Part shown: positions 40,127-48,908 of the stretch, piece after piece | How the letters are laid out: the number at the start of each line of letters is the position of its first letter | Position numbering within the stretch: position 1 is the first letter of the stretch | DNA from: an uncultured Phycisphaerales bacterium | GTDB taxonomy: Bacteria > Planctomycetota > Phycisphaerae > Tepidisphaerales > Tepidisphaeraceae | Length of the DNA: 64,000 nucleotides | NCBI GenBank assembly: GCA_903871935.1 | Contig: CAIQIQ010000125.1 | Coordinates: 1 to 64,000 of the forward strand | Reading direction: 5' to 3' | The notes under the pieces: model-generated | The model's input: the letters and a program-made list of their open reading frames with translations, nothing else | What the model was told of the DNA's origin: nothing | Databases searched by the model: none | Translations under genes and position numbers: made by a program

Positions 40127-42322
40127 ATGCATCAGATCACACTCATCTCATTGTTGGCGGTGTTGGCAATCTCCTCGGGCGTCGGTGCGGCCGAGGTGGC
40201 CATCGCCAAGGTTCCGCCGCGACATCCCCGCGTTTACCTGCAGGCGGATGACCTGCCGGCACTGCGGCAGAAAATCGCCATGGATGAGTTCAAGCCCGCC
40301 TATGCTGAGGTCAAGGCGGCCATCGCCGACCGCCGCATCGGGCCGTTTTGTGCTGCCTTCGTCTACCTGATCGAAGGCGACAAGGACGTCGGTCGGCGGG
40401 CCGTCGAAGAGGGACTCGTCGCCATGCGCGCTTCCAATGACGGCCGCACCCCAGCCATGCCCATGCACTGGTGCGCGTGCGTCTATGACTGGTGCTATGA
40501 CCTGCTTAGCGACCAGGAGAAGCAGCAGTTCATCACCGAGTTCAAACGTATTTCCGCCTCGCACGAGCCTTTTTACCCCGCGAAGCTCGACAGCCACGCC
40601 ATCGTCGGCCACGGCACCGAGGGGTGGCTGCTCACCGGGCAGTTGCCGCTGGGCGTGGCCATCTATGACGAAGACAAGAGCATGTATGACGCGGCGGCCG
40701 CCTTGTTCTTCAAGGAATTCGTGCCAGCGCGCAACTTCTATTATCCCGGCCATGCCCATCACCAGGGCGATTCCTACGGCGGTCGATTCCTCCATGATCT
40801 GTGCGCCACGTGGCTGTTTCGCCGCATGGGCGCGGGCGATGTATTCACGCGCGAGCAGGAGTTCGTTCCCTACCAGGTGATCTACAACCTTCGCCCCGAC
40901 GGCCGGCAGTTCCGTAGCGGCGACACCTTCGATGAAAGTGGAAAAGCGGGAGCCAAGCGGCTGATACAACTGCTGTGCGGCAGCTATTACGACAACCCCT
41001 ATGAGATGTGGATGGCCGACTCGGATTTCTTTGATCGCCCAGGGCCCTTCGATCGCATATTCGAGCTGCTGTTCCGCAAGCCCAATGCGACAAAACGCTC
41101 GATCAGCGAGCTTCCGCTGGCCAAGTATTTTGCCCAGCCGATTGGCACGATGGTCGTCCGCACGGGCTGGAACATGGGTAAGGAATCGCCCGCGCCCGAC
41201 GCCATGGTCAGCATGCACATGGGCGAGTACTTCTTCGGCAACCACCAGCGCAAGGATTTCGGGAACTTCCAGATCTATTATCGCGGCCCGCTGGCCATCT
41301 CCAGTGGTTTCTATGAAGGGCGCAACAACCTCTATGGCTCGGACCACTGGATCAACTATTACCACCAGACCATCGCCCACAACGGGCTGCTGATCTTCGA
41401 CCCGGCCGAGAAACAGATGATCCAGAACAAACCCGCGGCCAACGATGGCGGGCAGCATTGGCCCAACGGCCAGCTCGATCATCCGGTGAATCTCGACATG
41501 CTCTTCAACCAGGGATACCACGTGGGCAAGGTGCTCAGTCATGGGATCGTCCCGGATCCAAAGCGGCCGCTGTACAGCTACATTTCCGGCGATATCACGG
41601 CGGCATATTCGAAGAAGGTCTCGCTGGTTACACGCTCGATGGTGACCCTGACCGGCGGCGATGCGAAGTATCCGTGTACGCTGATTGTGCTGGATCATGT
41701 CATCGCGGCCGATCCATCGTTCAAAAAGACCTGGCTGCTGCACACGATGGATGAGCCGACGATCGAGGGAGGGCGCATCAGCGCTGTCTATGACAAGAAT
41801 GGCTACGGCGGGAAGCTGGTGGCCGAGTGTCTGCTGCCGCAGGGGGCGGCCATCACTAAAGTCGGCGGGCCGGGTAAGGAATTCTGGGTCGAGAGCACGC
41901 AGATTAACTATGCCGTGAACAAACCCAGCGGCGAAGGCGGCGCCTGGCGCGTAGAGGTCTCGCCGCCCGCGCTGGGGACGCCAGCCAAGGAAGATGTCTT
42001 CCTGCATGTGCTGAGCGTGATGGACAGCACGACGGCCGATGCGCCTGTGGTAAACCGCATCGATGCTCCTGATGTGGTGGGGGCGCGGATTGGAGATTGC
42101 GCGGTGCTCTTCGCTCGGCCTGGCCGGGAGCCGAACAGCTTCACATTCAACACCGACGGCCCCGCTCGCTTGCGCTACCTCATCTGCAATCTGCCGGCCG
42201 GGCAGTGGACCATCCAAGGCGGAGGCCAGGCACAAGCAACGACCCTGACCGCGACGGAAGAAGGCAAGAGCGTTTTCTTTGAAGGGCCTGCGGGGACATA
42301 CACGGCGAAGATTAATCCGTGA
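40127..42322 (+). CDS. Heparinase II/III-like polysaccharide lyase
   Basis: 731 residues from the ATG at 40127 (AGAAGG 6 bases upstream), with a signal peptide (ITLISLLAVLAISSGVGAAE). The N-terminal part to about residue 330 is an alpha-toroid (HPRVYLQADDLPALRQKI, then MHWCACVYDWCYDLLSDQEKQ, HHQGDSYGGRF). The C-terminal beta-sandwich starts near MVSMHMGEYFFGNHQRKDFG then NFQIYYRGPLAISSGFYEG, the heparinase II/III signature. Tyr and His residues of HHQGDSYGG are candidate catalytic residues. It probably depolymerises uronic-acid-containing glycans in the periplasm. The Nudix gene follows after 20 bases. Confidence 0.82.
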   Translation: MHQITLISLLAVLAISSGVGAAEVAIAKVPPRHPRVYLQADDLPALRQKIAMDEFKPAYAEVKAAIADRRIGPFCAAFVYLIEGDKDVGRRAVEEGLVAMRASNDGRTPAMPMHWCACVYDWCYDLLSDQEKQQFITEFKRISASHEPFYPAKLDSHAIVGHGTEGWLLTGQLPLGVAIYDEDKSMYDAAAALFFKEFVPARNFYYPGHAHHQGDSYGGRFLHDLCATWLFRRMGAGDVFTREQEFVPYQVIYNLRPDGRQFRSGDTFDESGKAGAKRLIQLLCGSYYDNPYEMWMADSDFFDRPGPFDRIFELLFRKPNATKRSISELPLAKYFAQPIGTMVVRTGWNMGKESPAPDAMVSMHMGEYFFGNHQRKDFGNFQIYYRGPLAISSGFYEGRNNLYGSDHWINYYHQTIAHNGLLIFDPAEKQMIQNKPAANDGGQHWPNGQLDHPVNLDMLFNQGYHVGKVLSHGIVPDPKRPLYSYISGDITAAYSKKVSLVTRSMVTLTGGDAKYPCTLIVLDHVIAADPSFKKTWLLHTMDEPTIEGGRISAVYDKNGYGGKLVAECLLPQGAAITKVGGPGKEFWVESTQINYAVNKPSGEGGAWRVEVSPPALGTPAKEDVFLHVLSVMDSTTADAPVVNRIDAPDVVGARIGDCAVLFARPGREPNSFTFNTDGPARLRYLICNLPAGQWTIQGGGQAQATTLTATEEGKSVFFEGPAGTYTAKINP

Positions 42323-42342
42323 CGGGATTTGGGAGCAATGGT

Positions 42343-42810
42343 ATGAGCGTGGATGAGATGATCGCTGCCGATGGACGATGTCTGTTCCGAATCCATGCCA
42401 GTGCGGCGGTTCTGGACAGCGCCGGAAGGATACTGCTGGTGCAGGAACAGAAGGCGGCATCACGCGGGAAATGGAACCTGCCGGGCGGGCATGTCGATCA
42501 TGGCGAGAGTCCGGTGGCGGCGGCCATTCGGGAGACGGCCGAGGAGACGCACCTGAGCATTCGGCCTCTGTATCTGGTTGGGATCTACTCAAGACACCGG
42601 GCGGTGCGGTTTGTCTGCGTCGCCCAGCACGACGGCAAGATGGACGCCCGAGCCGGCGATGAGATCATGGCGGTGCGGTGGTTTGCACCAAGCGAGATCC
42701 TTGCCACGGAGGATGGCCAAATGGTCTCGCCAGCGATGCTGCGGCAGATCGTTACAGATATTGGCGCTGATCGACGGCTGCCACTGGAGACCGTGACCCA
42801 CTTGGCGTGA
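42343..42810 (+). CDS. Nudix hydrolase
   Basis: A 155-residue protein from the ATG at 42343 (GGGAG upstream). A GTG at 42319 in the same frame overlaps the lyase stop but is less likely. The Nudix box is GHVDHGESPVAAAIRETAEE followed by THL, with the GX5EX7REXXEE core complete. The start FRIHASAAVLDSAGRILLVQE is typical. It removes nucleoside diphosphate-linked moieties; the substrate is unknown. Confidence 0.88.
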   Translation: MSVDEMIAADGRCLFRIHASAAVLDSAGRILLVQEQKAASRGKWNLPGGHVDHGESPVAAAIRETAEETHLSIRPLYLVGIYSRHRAVRFVCVAQHDGKMDARAGDEIMAVRWFAPSEILATEDGQMVSPAMLRQIVTDIGADRRLPLETVTHLA

Positions 42811-42872
42811 GTTAGTCGGAATTGCTTGCGTCTGGTTGGGAGGATGGCTATCTATGAGGTGAAGGAGCCGGC

Positions 42873-43814
42873 ATGGATTATACGACGCTTGGACGGACGG
42901 GGCTGCGGGTGAGTGTGATGGGGCTGGGTGCGGGCGGGCATAGCCGGCTGGGGCAGGCGACCGGACACCCGGCGGGGGATTCGGTGGCAATCGTGCGGCG
43001 GGCGCTGGAGTTGGGGATCAACTTCATCGATACGGCCGAGTCGTATGGGACCGAGCCGCTGGTGGGTGAGGGGATCGCGGGGAGTGCGCGCGACAGTGTT
43101 GTGCTGTCAACCAAGAAGAGCATGTCGAAGGATGGGACGCGAATCTCGGCGGGCGATCTGGTGCAGGGGCTGGAAGATAGCCTCAAGCGGCTGAAGACGG
43201 ATCGCGTCGAGGTGTATCATCTGCACGGGGTGTCGGCGAAGGATTACCCCTATGCGCGAGAGCAACTTGTGCCGGCGATGCTGAAACTGAAGCAGCAGGG
43301 GAAGATCCGCTTTGTGGGGATCACCGAGGCGTTTGGGTCGGACACGGGGCATGCAATGATGTCGGCGGCGGTGAAGGATGACTGTTGGGAAGTGGTCATG
43401 GTGGGGTTCAGTATCCTGAATCAGTCAGCACGGCAGCGCGTGCTGGAAGAGACGCGCAAGAGAGGGATCGGGGTGCTGGATATGTTTGCGGTGAGAACAG
43501 CGCTGAGCCGGAAGGAGAAGTTGAAGGCGACGGTGGCAGCGCTGGTGGCGGAGGGGCAGATTTGCGGGGGTGGGATCGACGCTGATGCGCCGCTCGACTT
43601 CGTTTTGAAAGATGGTGCGGCGACGAGCATTCCAGATGCGGCGTACCGGTTCTGCCGGGCGGAGCCAGGGATTGATGTGGTGCTCTGCGGGACGGGGAAT
43701 ATAGAGCACCTGGAGGAGAATGTCGCATCGATTCTCCGGCCGGAGTTGCCGGAGGGGGTGAGGGGGAGGTTGGTGGAGATGTTCCGTGGGGTGGATAGTG
43801 TTTCGGGGCAGTGA
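42873..43814 (+). CDS. Aldo/keto reductase
   Basis: A 313-residue NAD(P)-dependent oxidoreductase. The ATG at 42873 has GAAGGAG 6 bases upstream. MDYTTLGRTGLRVSVMGLGAGG opens the barrel; INFIDTAESYG has the Asp and Tyr, VVLSTKKS the Lys and VEVYHLHGVS the His of the catalytic tetrad. VVLCGTGNIEHLEENV near the end is the cofactor-binding segment. It follows the lyase and Nudix genes and may process sugars. Confidence 0.9.
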   Translation: MDYTTLGRTGLRVSVMGLGAGGHSRLGQATGHPAGDSVAIVRRALELGINFIDTAESYGTEPLVGEGIAGSARDSVVLSTKKSMSKDGTRISAGDLVQGLEDSLKRLKTDRVEVYHLHGVSAKDYPYAREQLVPAMLKLKQQGKIRFVGITEAFGSDTGHAMMSAAVKDDCWEVVMVGFSILNQSARQRVLEETRKRGIGVLDMFAVRTALSRKEKLKATVAALVAEGQICGGGIDADAPLDFVLKDGAATSIPDAAYRFCRAEPGIDVVLCGTGNIEHLEENVASILRPELPEGVRGRLVEMFRGVDSVSGQ

Positions 43815-44010
43815 GGAATGCAGTCATGCAGAATCCGATGCAAGTCCCTGAGATTAATGAAGATACACGATCGGCTGGATCGATATCGAAGCGCAGGTGG
43901 ATGTCGTAGTGGCGGCGGCACAGATCGAGCAGGGCCAGGGCGACAAACGATAATCGCATGTGAGTTGTGTGATTATGGCTAAGACTTTGCGGAAAAAGGT
44001 GGCTAATCCC

Positions 44011-44038
44011 TTGCACGCGGCGGACGGCAGCGGATAAT
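44011..44038 (+). promoter_or_regulatory. Promoter of the surface metalloprotease
   Basis: TTGCAC (44011-44016) and GATAAT (44033-44038) with 16-base spacing, about 100 bases before the ATG. The rest of the 43815-44135 gap shows no gene. Confidence 0.4.
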
Positions 44039-44135
44039 AGGCATCGTTCTCAGGTTGTGGGTATGCGACAGAAGCGATGGCTATTCGGCTTCTGGCGGTT
44101 TGATCATTTTCACGTTTGCAGGAAAGAGGCAGGCT

Positions 44136-47100
44136 ATGGCAAGGCGTCATCAGGCGGCGGGGAATAAGAGACATCAGCATGCGAATGGGCAAATTGCCAT
44201 TGATGGTGGATTTGTCCAGTTGCTGGAGAGCCGGATACTGCTGAGCGTAACTCCCAATCTGGCGAATGTGCCGTACATCCCGGGGATGGGATATCAGCTA
44301 TCCGGGGACACGTTCTACATGCCCTCCTCTGGAGCCACGGCCCCCTCGAATGCTGCTCCGGTTCCGCCGGCGGGTCAGCGTCCATTTGGCGCCCAGTACG
44401 CCGATGGCAGCGAGTACATGAACGGCGATGTGTATGTCACGGTGGTGTTGCTGCAATCGGATGGCACGGTCGACCCCCAAACCGAAACCTGGACGCCTAC
44501 CGAGATTGGTAATGTCAAGACAAGGATCGCTGAGGGTCTGAGCTGGTGGCAAACCGCGTATGGCAACCAGGGATATACAAGCCCGCTGAATTTCACGATT
44601 GACTTTACGAATGCCGATACGCCGTTCAAGACTTCGTATGAGCCGATCGACCGGTCGTCAACTGACCAGTACATGTGGATTGACCAGTTCCTTGCGACCA
44701 AGGGATCTTACAGCGGCTACAATGGCGTTTCGCAATTCAACGATGACCGGCGACTGGCAACCAATTCAGACTGGTCGTACACGGTCTTTGTGGCCGATTC
44801 GTCGGCGGATAATGACGGCATGTTCACCGATGGGTATTTCGGCTACGCCTATCTTGGCGGGCCGTTCGTCGTCATGACCTATGACAACGACGGCTGGGGA
44901 ATCGATTCGATGGGCCAGGTATTCGCCCATGAGACCGGCCACATCTTCTATGCGCTGGACGAGTATTACGTCGCGGGGTACGGCGGGCAATCGTATTTTG
45001 ACACGTCTGGCTACTACAACACTCAGAATACCAACGCCGCTTATCAACGCCCGGGAAATGTGCCGCCGCAGGTTGACAGCATCATGGGCGATGCCAACAT
45101 GCAGACCGCTGCATACCAGAACCACACCACTTCCCCTGCTTCGATGGAGATGATTGGCTGGCGTGACACGGACAGCGACAAGATCATTGATGTTCTGGAC
45201 CAGCCCTTGACCCTGACGGGCACAAGCGGCACATGGAATTGGGGAGGGTTGCAGTACTCCTTCTCCGGCACCTCCACGGTGCAGACGCTACCCAACCTGA
45301 ATCCCGGCAGCCACTCCACCCCCGGCAACGACATTACGCTGAACGAGGTGGACTTCCTCCAGTATCGGCTCGATGGCGGGCCATGGATCAATGTCAATTC
45401 CAAACCGTACAATACGTTCAGCAAGACTTTCACGTCGCAGGTCATTAACCTCCCGTACGTTCCGCAAACTCTTGAGTTGCGCACCTGCTCAGCCGACAGC
45501 GGCGAGACCTCGGCGATCTATCCGGCAGACATTACGAACCATCCTCCCACGGATATTGCCTTGAGCAATGCTGCGCTGCCTCAGAATCAGCCGGTCGGCA
45601 CAGTCATCGGCACACTTTCCACCACCGACTCCGACGTCGGGGATTCCGCCACGTATTCTCTGGTCGCCGGCCCAGGCAGCGGTGACAATGCCAGCTTCGC
45701 CATCAGTGGCGGCCAACTTCGGTCGGCCGTCTCGCTGAGCTATCAGCCCAATAAGGCTTATTCCGTCCGCATCCGTAGCACCGATATGGGCGGTTTGTTC
45801 ATTGAGAAGATCTTTGCCATTGTGGTGAACGATCGTCCTGCCGATATTGCCTTGAGCAATGCTTCGCTGCCGGAGATCCAGCCGGCTGGCACCGTCATTG
45901 GCACAATCTCCAGCACCGACCCCAATATTGGTGACACTTCTGCGTACTCGCTGGTCCCTGGCCCGGGCGGCAATGACAATGCCCGCTTCGCGATCGTCGG
46001 CACCGAACTGCGAGCGGCCGCCCCGTTCGATTATGAGTCCAAGAACAGCTATACCCTGCGCATCCGCACCACGGACGCTGGTGGTTTGTTCCTCGAGAAG
46101 GCCTTCATTGTCACCATAACGGATCTCAATGAGGCGCCCACGGGCATCGCTTTGAGCAGCGCGATCGTGCCTGAGAACCAGCCTGCGAGCACGATTGTCG
46201 GCGCCTTCTCCAGCGCTGATCCCGATGCTGTGAACACCTTTGCGTACTCGCTCGTTCCCGGCTCAGGAAGTGCTGACAATGCCAGTTTCAGGATCAGCGG
46301 CAATCAACTCCTGACGGCCGGCAGCTTCAACTTTGAGAACAAGAACGGCTACATGATCCGCGTTCAGACCACGGACCAGGGCGGGTTGTCATTCGAGAAG
46401 GCATTCGCGATTGGCGTGAAGAACGTGAACGAGGCGCCGACGGACATTGGCCTGACGAACAACAGCGTTGCCGAGCATAGTCCGGCCGGCGCGGCGGCGG
46501 GCACGCTCCTGGCGATCGACCCGGATGCTCGTGACACGTTCACCTATACGCTGGTCGGCGGTGATGGGGCGGATGACAATGGCAGCTTCGCCATTGTCGG
46601 GGACACGTTCGTCACGACGGCGAGTTTCAACTACGAGACGAAGGACAGCTACTCCGTGCGCGTGCGGGCGACGGATGCCGGCGGGCTCTACTACGAATGC
46701 GCGATGCCGATCAGCGTGACCAATATCAATGAATGGCCGACGAACCTGACGTTGTCGCAATCGAGCATCCCGGAGGACCAGCCTGCAGGGACCACCGTGG
46801 GCACGCTGACGGCAACGGACCCTGATATCGGCAATACCTTCACATTCAGCGTGGCACCCAGAGCGGACGGGCCGGACTTTGCCCGGTTCACGACGGTCGG
46901 CGATGAACTGCGGACGACGGGCAGTTTCGACTTTGACGGAAAGAGAGCGTACTCGATCCGCGCTCGCGTGGTTGATCAAAACGGGCTGTTTTACGAGAAA
47001 GTGTTTACCATCAACGTAACGGAACTGCCCGAATTCGGTCTGCAGCAGGGCAAGGTCAAACCGGTCACCATTACGGATGCTGACGGCGACCTGGTCACCT

Positions 47101-47528
47101 TCAATCTCACCGGCGGCGGCAGCGGAGCAGTTCAACCCGACAACAGCGTTACCCTCACAGACACAACGGCCAACACCGTGCTGACCATTACCGTTAAGAA
47201 AGTGCGCGGCGCGGATGGACTGTTTTACCTCAATGGCCTGACCTCTGATGGACTGGTCAAAACAGTCAACGCCAAAGCGGTAGTTCGCTCTGGGCCGCTT
47301 CACCTGAACACCTTACACCGGACCGGCAAGGATCCCGTGCTCAACTTCTCCAAGATCGGTGGTGCTGGTGCGCAGATCCAGAGCATGCCAGGGGCGGCGA
47401 GCGGCGTTTCTGCCGAGAATTCTAGCGCACCTGCCATGTTAGACAGTGATGTCCTGCTGGGAGTTGCGACGAACTTCGCCGGGCGTTTTGCCGGGCGGGA
47501 TGATCTGCTGAATATGGCTGCCAACTGA
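44136..47528 (+). CDS. Giant surface metalloprotease with cadherin-like repeats
   Basis: 1130 residues from the ATG at 44136. Near residue 30 it has VQLLESRILLSV, the planctomycete extracellular-protein signature. Residues 75-330 are a zinc protease-like domain with VFAHETGHIFYALDEYY (HExxH near 270) and a downstream conserved SIMGDANM, resembling metzincin or M64-type peptidases. Five cadherin-like repeats of 97-100 residues follow (starting near 45551, 45842, 46142, 46442 and 46742 in the DNA), each with D/GIALS..., NxPAGT, DNAxF and YxxRxRTTDxGGL motifs. It then has a non-repetitive C-terminus. Role: adhesion or degradation of extracellular protein. The rigid 300-bp period suggests tandem duplication. 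Confidence 0.85.
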   Translation: MARRHQAAGNKRHQHANGQIAIDGGFVQLLESRILLSVTPNLANVPYIPGMGYQLSGDTFYMPSSGATAPSNAAPVPPAGQRPFGAQYADGSEYMNGDVYVTVVLLQSDGTVDPQTETWTPTEIGNVKTRIAEGLSWWQTAYGNQGYTSPLNFTIDFTNADTPFKTSYEPIDRSSTDQYMWIDQFLATKGSYSGYNGVSQFNDDRRLATNSDWSYTVFVADSSADNDGMFTDGYFGYAYLGGPFVVMTYDNDGWGIDSMGQVFAHETGHIFYALDEYYVAGYGGQSYFDTSGYYNTQNTNAAYQRPGNVPPQVDSIMGDANMQTAAYQNHTTSPASMEMIGWRDTDSDKIIDVLDQPLTLTGTSGTWNWGGLQYSFSGTSTVQTLPNLNPGSHSTPGNDITLNEVDFLQYRLDGGPWINVNSKPYNTFSKTFTSQVINLPYVPQTLELRTCSADSGETSAIYPADITNHPPTDIALSNAALPQNQPVGTVIGTLSTTDSDVGDSATYSLVAGPGSGDNASFAISGGQLRSAVSLSYQPNKAYSVRIRSTDMGGLFIEKIFAIVVNDRPADIALSNASLPEIQPAGTVIGTISSTDPNIGDTSAYSLVPGPGGNDNARFAIVGTELRAAAPFDYESKNSYTLRIRTTDAGGLFLEKAFIVTITDLNEAPTGIALSSAIVPENQPASTIVGAFSSADPDAVNTFAYSLVPGSGSADNASFRISGNQLLTAGSFNFENKNGYMIRVQTTDQGGLSFEKAFAIGVKNVNEAPTDIGLTNNSVAEHSPAGAAAGTLLAIDPDARDTFTYTLVGGDGADDNGSFAIVGDTFVTTASFNYETKDSYSVRVRATDAGGLYYECAMPISVTNINEWPTNLTLSQSSIPEDQPAGTTVGTLTATDPDIGNTFTFSVAPRADGPDFARFTTVGDELRTTGSFDFDGKRAYSIRARVVDQNGLFYEKVFTINVTELPEFGLQQGKVKPVTITDADGDLVTFNLTGGGSGAVQPDNSVTLTDTTANTVLTITVKKVRGADGLFYLNGLTSDGLVKTVNAKAVVRSGPLHLNTLHRTGKDPVLNFSKIGGAGAQIQSMPGAASGVSAENSSAPAMLDSDVLLGVATNFAGRFAGRDDLLNMAAN

Positions 47529-47543
47529 TGTACCAGCAGACTG

Positions 47544-47572
47544 GTAGAGCAGGTCCGGCGGACCTGCTCTAC
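47544..47572. terminator. 13-bp perfect hairpin between convergent genes
   Basis: GTAGAGCAGGTCC (47544-47556), loop GGC, GGACCTGCTCTAC (47560-47572). It lies between the convergent metalloprotease and UroD-like genes and overlaps the stop codon of the latter. There is no T-tract, so it may be a structural or mobile palindrome rather than an intrinsic terminator. Confidence 0.65.
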
Positions 47573-48762
47573 ATGCGCCCGAATTGCTTCACGGCATCAT
47601 ACATTGCCGCCAGGTGCTCAACTGGTGTGCAGGGAGCCAGATTGTTGGCGGCGATCATTACGAACTTGCCGCCATCGGTCACGCCAGATCGGCAGATATC
47701 GCGGACATGGTCGCGGATGGCGGAGACCGGTCCGCCCTTGAGCAACATGATCGTCGGGCCGCCGTAAATCTCGACGTCTGGTCCGAGCTGCCTGCGCAGG
47801 GCCCCGAGGTCCACCGGGAAACCGGTGTCAAACTGGCGCACGCTGAGGTGATCGCGCAGGAAGAGAAAAAACCGGCTGGCATCGCCGCACAGATGCACGC
47901 GGGTGGGACTGCCATCGCTGAAAGCATCGACGATCCGCTTGTGGTAGGGATAGACAAACTCCTCGTACTGCTGCAGTGAGAGCAGCACGATGGCATCATC
48001 GGCGAAGAAGAACGATGGACGCCGATACTGGCTCTTGTCCGGGGAATCGGGGGTGTGCTGCCATCGCCATTCGCGGACAGCCTTCATGCGGCGGATCAGG
48101 CAATCGGTGATGAAATCCATCAGGTCGTGGTAGTAGTCCGGGTCAGCGATCATATCCATGCAGACTTCCCCAGCGCCGCGCAGCTTGTAGGCGACGTCCA
48201 GCGGGCCGTCGGTCGTCTCGCTGGGGATGGTGCGCGGCGGATTGACGCTCAGGCCGTCGAATTCGAGGTTGCGGCAGCGCGACTTCATGTAGTCGAAGAA
48301 CTCTACAGCGCGGCCCATCAGTCCTCCGTGCAGAAGGTCCGGGCACTGCATCTTGTATAGCTTGTGCTTGTCTTCGCGGAGGATCTCGATGGTGTCGGGG
48401 ACGGCATTGCCATCAAAATGCAACGGACAGCCAAACCAGCCGGCATCATAGGAGTTCTGAAAATCGACGATCAGCGACCACCCATCCCTGGGCGGCCCCA
48501 TCTCGCCATCGTGCAGCACATTCTGCCGGAACCACTTCTGGTAGGTGAGCTGGCACCGGATCTGCGCCTCGGGATTACTGAAGAAATCCTCGAATGTATA
48601 CCCGGTGTTGTTGATGGCCGGGTTCTGGATCAGGTTTCGGATACTGCCGTAGATGGACACCGGCACGCGCGTGGGCCGCCCCTGCTTATAGGCGTTCCAC
48701 ACCTCGGCGACCTCGGCATTGTGACGCTGGAAATCCGGGGGATTGTCAAGGAAAAACGACAT
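47569..48762 (-). CDS. UroD-like methyltransferase family protein 2
   Basis: 397 residues from the ATG at 48762, whose ribosome site is AGGA. The UroD fold is suggested by the N-terminal RHNAEVAEVWNAYKQGRPTRVPV, the metal-type PTRVHLCGDASRFFLFL and VMIAANNLAPCTPVEHLAAM near the end. The H-x-CG and late Cys again fit the MtaA/CmuA branch. A long insertion (residues about 75-190, with WFGCPLHFDGNAVP) sets it apart from the other two copies in the window. It is divergent from the DUF4091 lipoprotein gene at 48909, sharing a promoter region. Confidence 0.7.
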   Translation of the reverse strand: MSFFLDNPPDFQRHNAEVAEVWNAYKQGRPTRVPVSIYGSIRNLIQNPAINNTGYTFEDFFSNPEAQIRCQLTYQKWFRQNVLHDGEMGPPRDGWSLIVDFQNSYDAGWFGCPLHFDGNAVPDTIEILREDKHKLYKMQCPDLLHGGLMGRAVEFFDYMKSRCRNLEFDGLSVNPPRTIPSETTDGPLDVAYKLRGAGEVCMDMIADPDYYHDLMDFITDCLIRRMKAVREWRWQHTPDSPDKSQYRRPSFFFADDAIVLLSLQQYEEFVYPYHKRIVDAFSDGSPTRVHLCGDASRFFLFLRDHLSVRQFDTGFPVDLGALRRQLGPDVEIYGGPTIMLLKGGPVSAIRDHVRDICRSGVTDGGKFVMIAANNLAPCTPVEHLAAMYDAVKQFGRM

Positions 48763-48908
48763 TCGTTCCTGGCTCCTTCTGATGTTCCTGGGATGTTGTC
48801 GCCTACAGCCTGGTGAACTGCAAGGTCCAAGATCACGTGCCGATGGTGAAACTGGCACTGGTTCTGCGGTCCGGTACAATCGCGCCATCTTCCTTGAAGG
48901 AGACAAGA

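Noticed and set aside
40148-42592. Minus-strand open frame opposite the heparinase-like gene
   Set aside because: It is antisense shadow coding; the plus-strand gene has a signal peptide, ribosome site and family signature.
43815-44050. Minus-strand coding fragment with ALALLDLCRRHYDIHLRFDI
   Set aside because: It has no start or ribosome site and no recognised family; the frame continues antisense to the aldo/keto reductase, so it is not supported as a gene.
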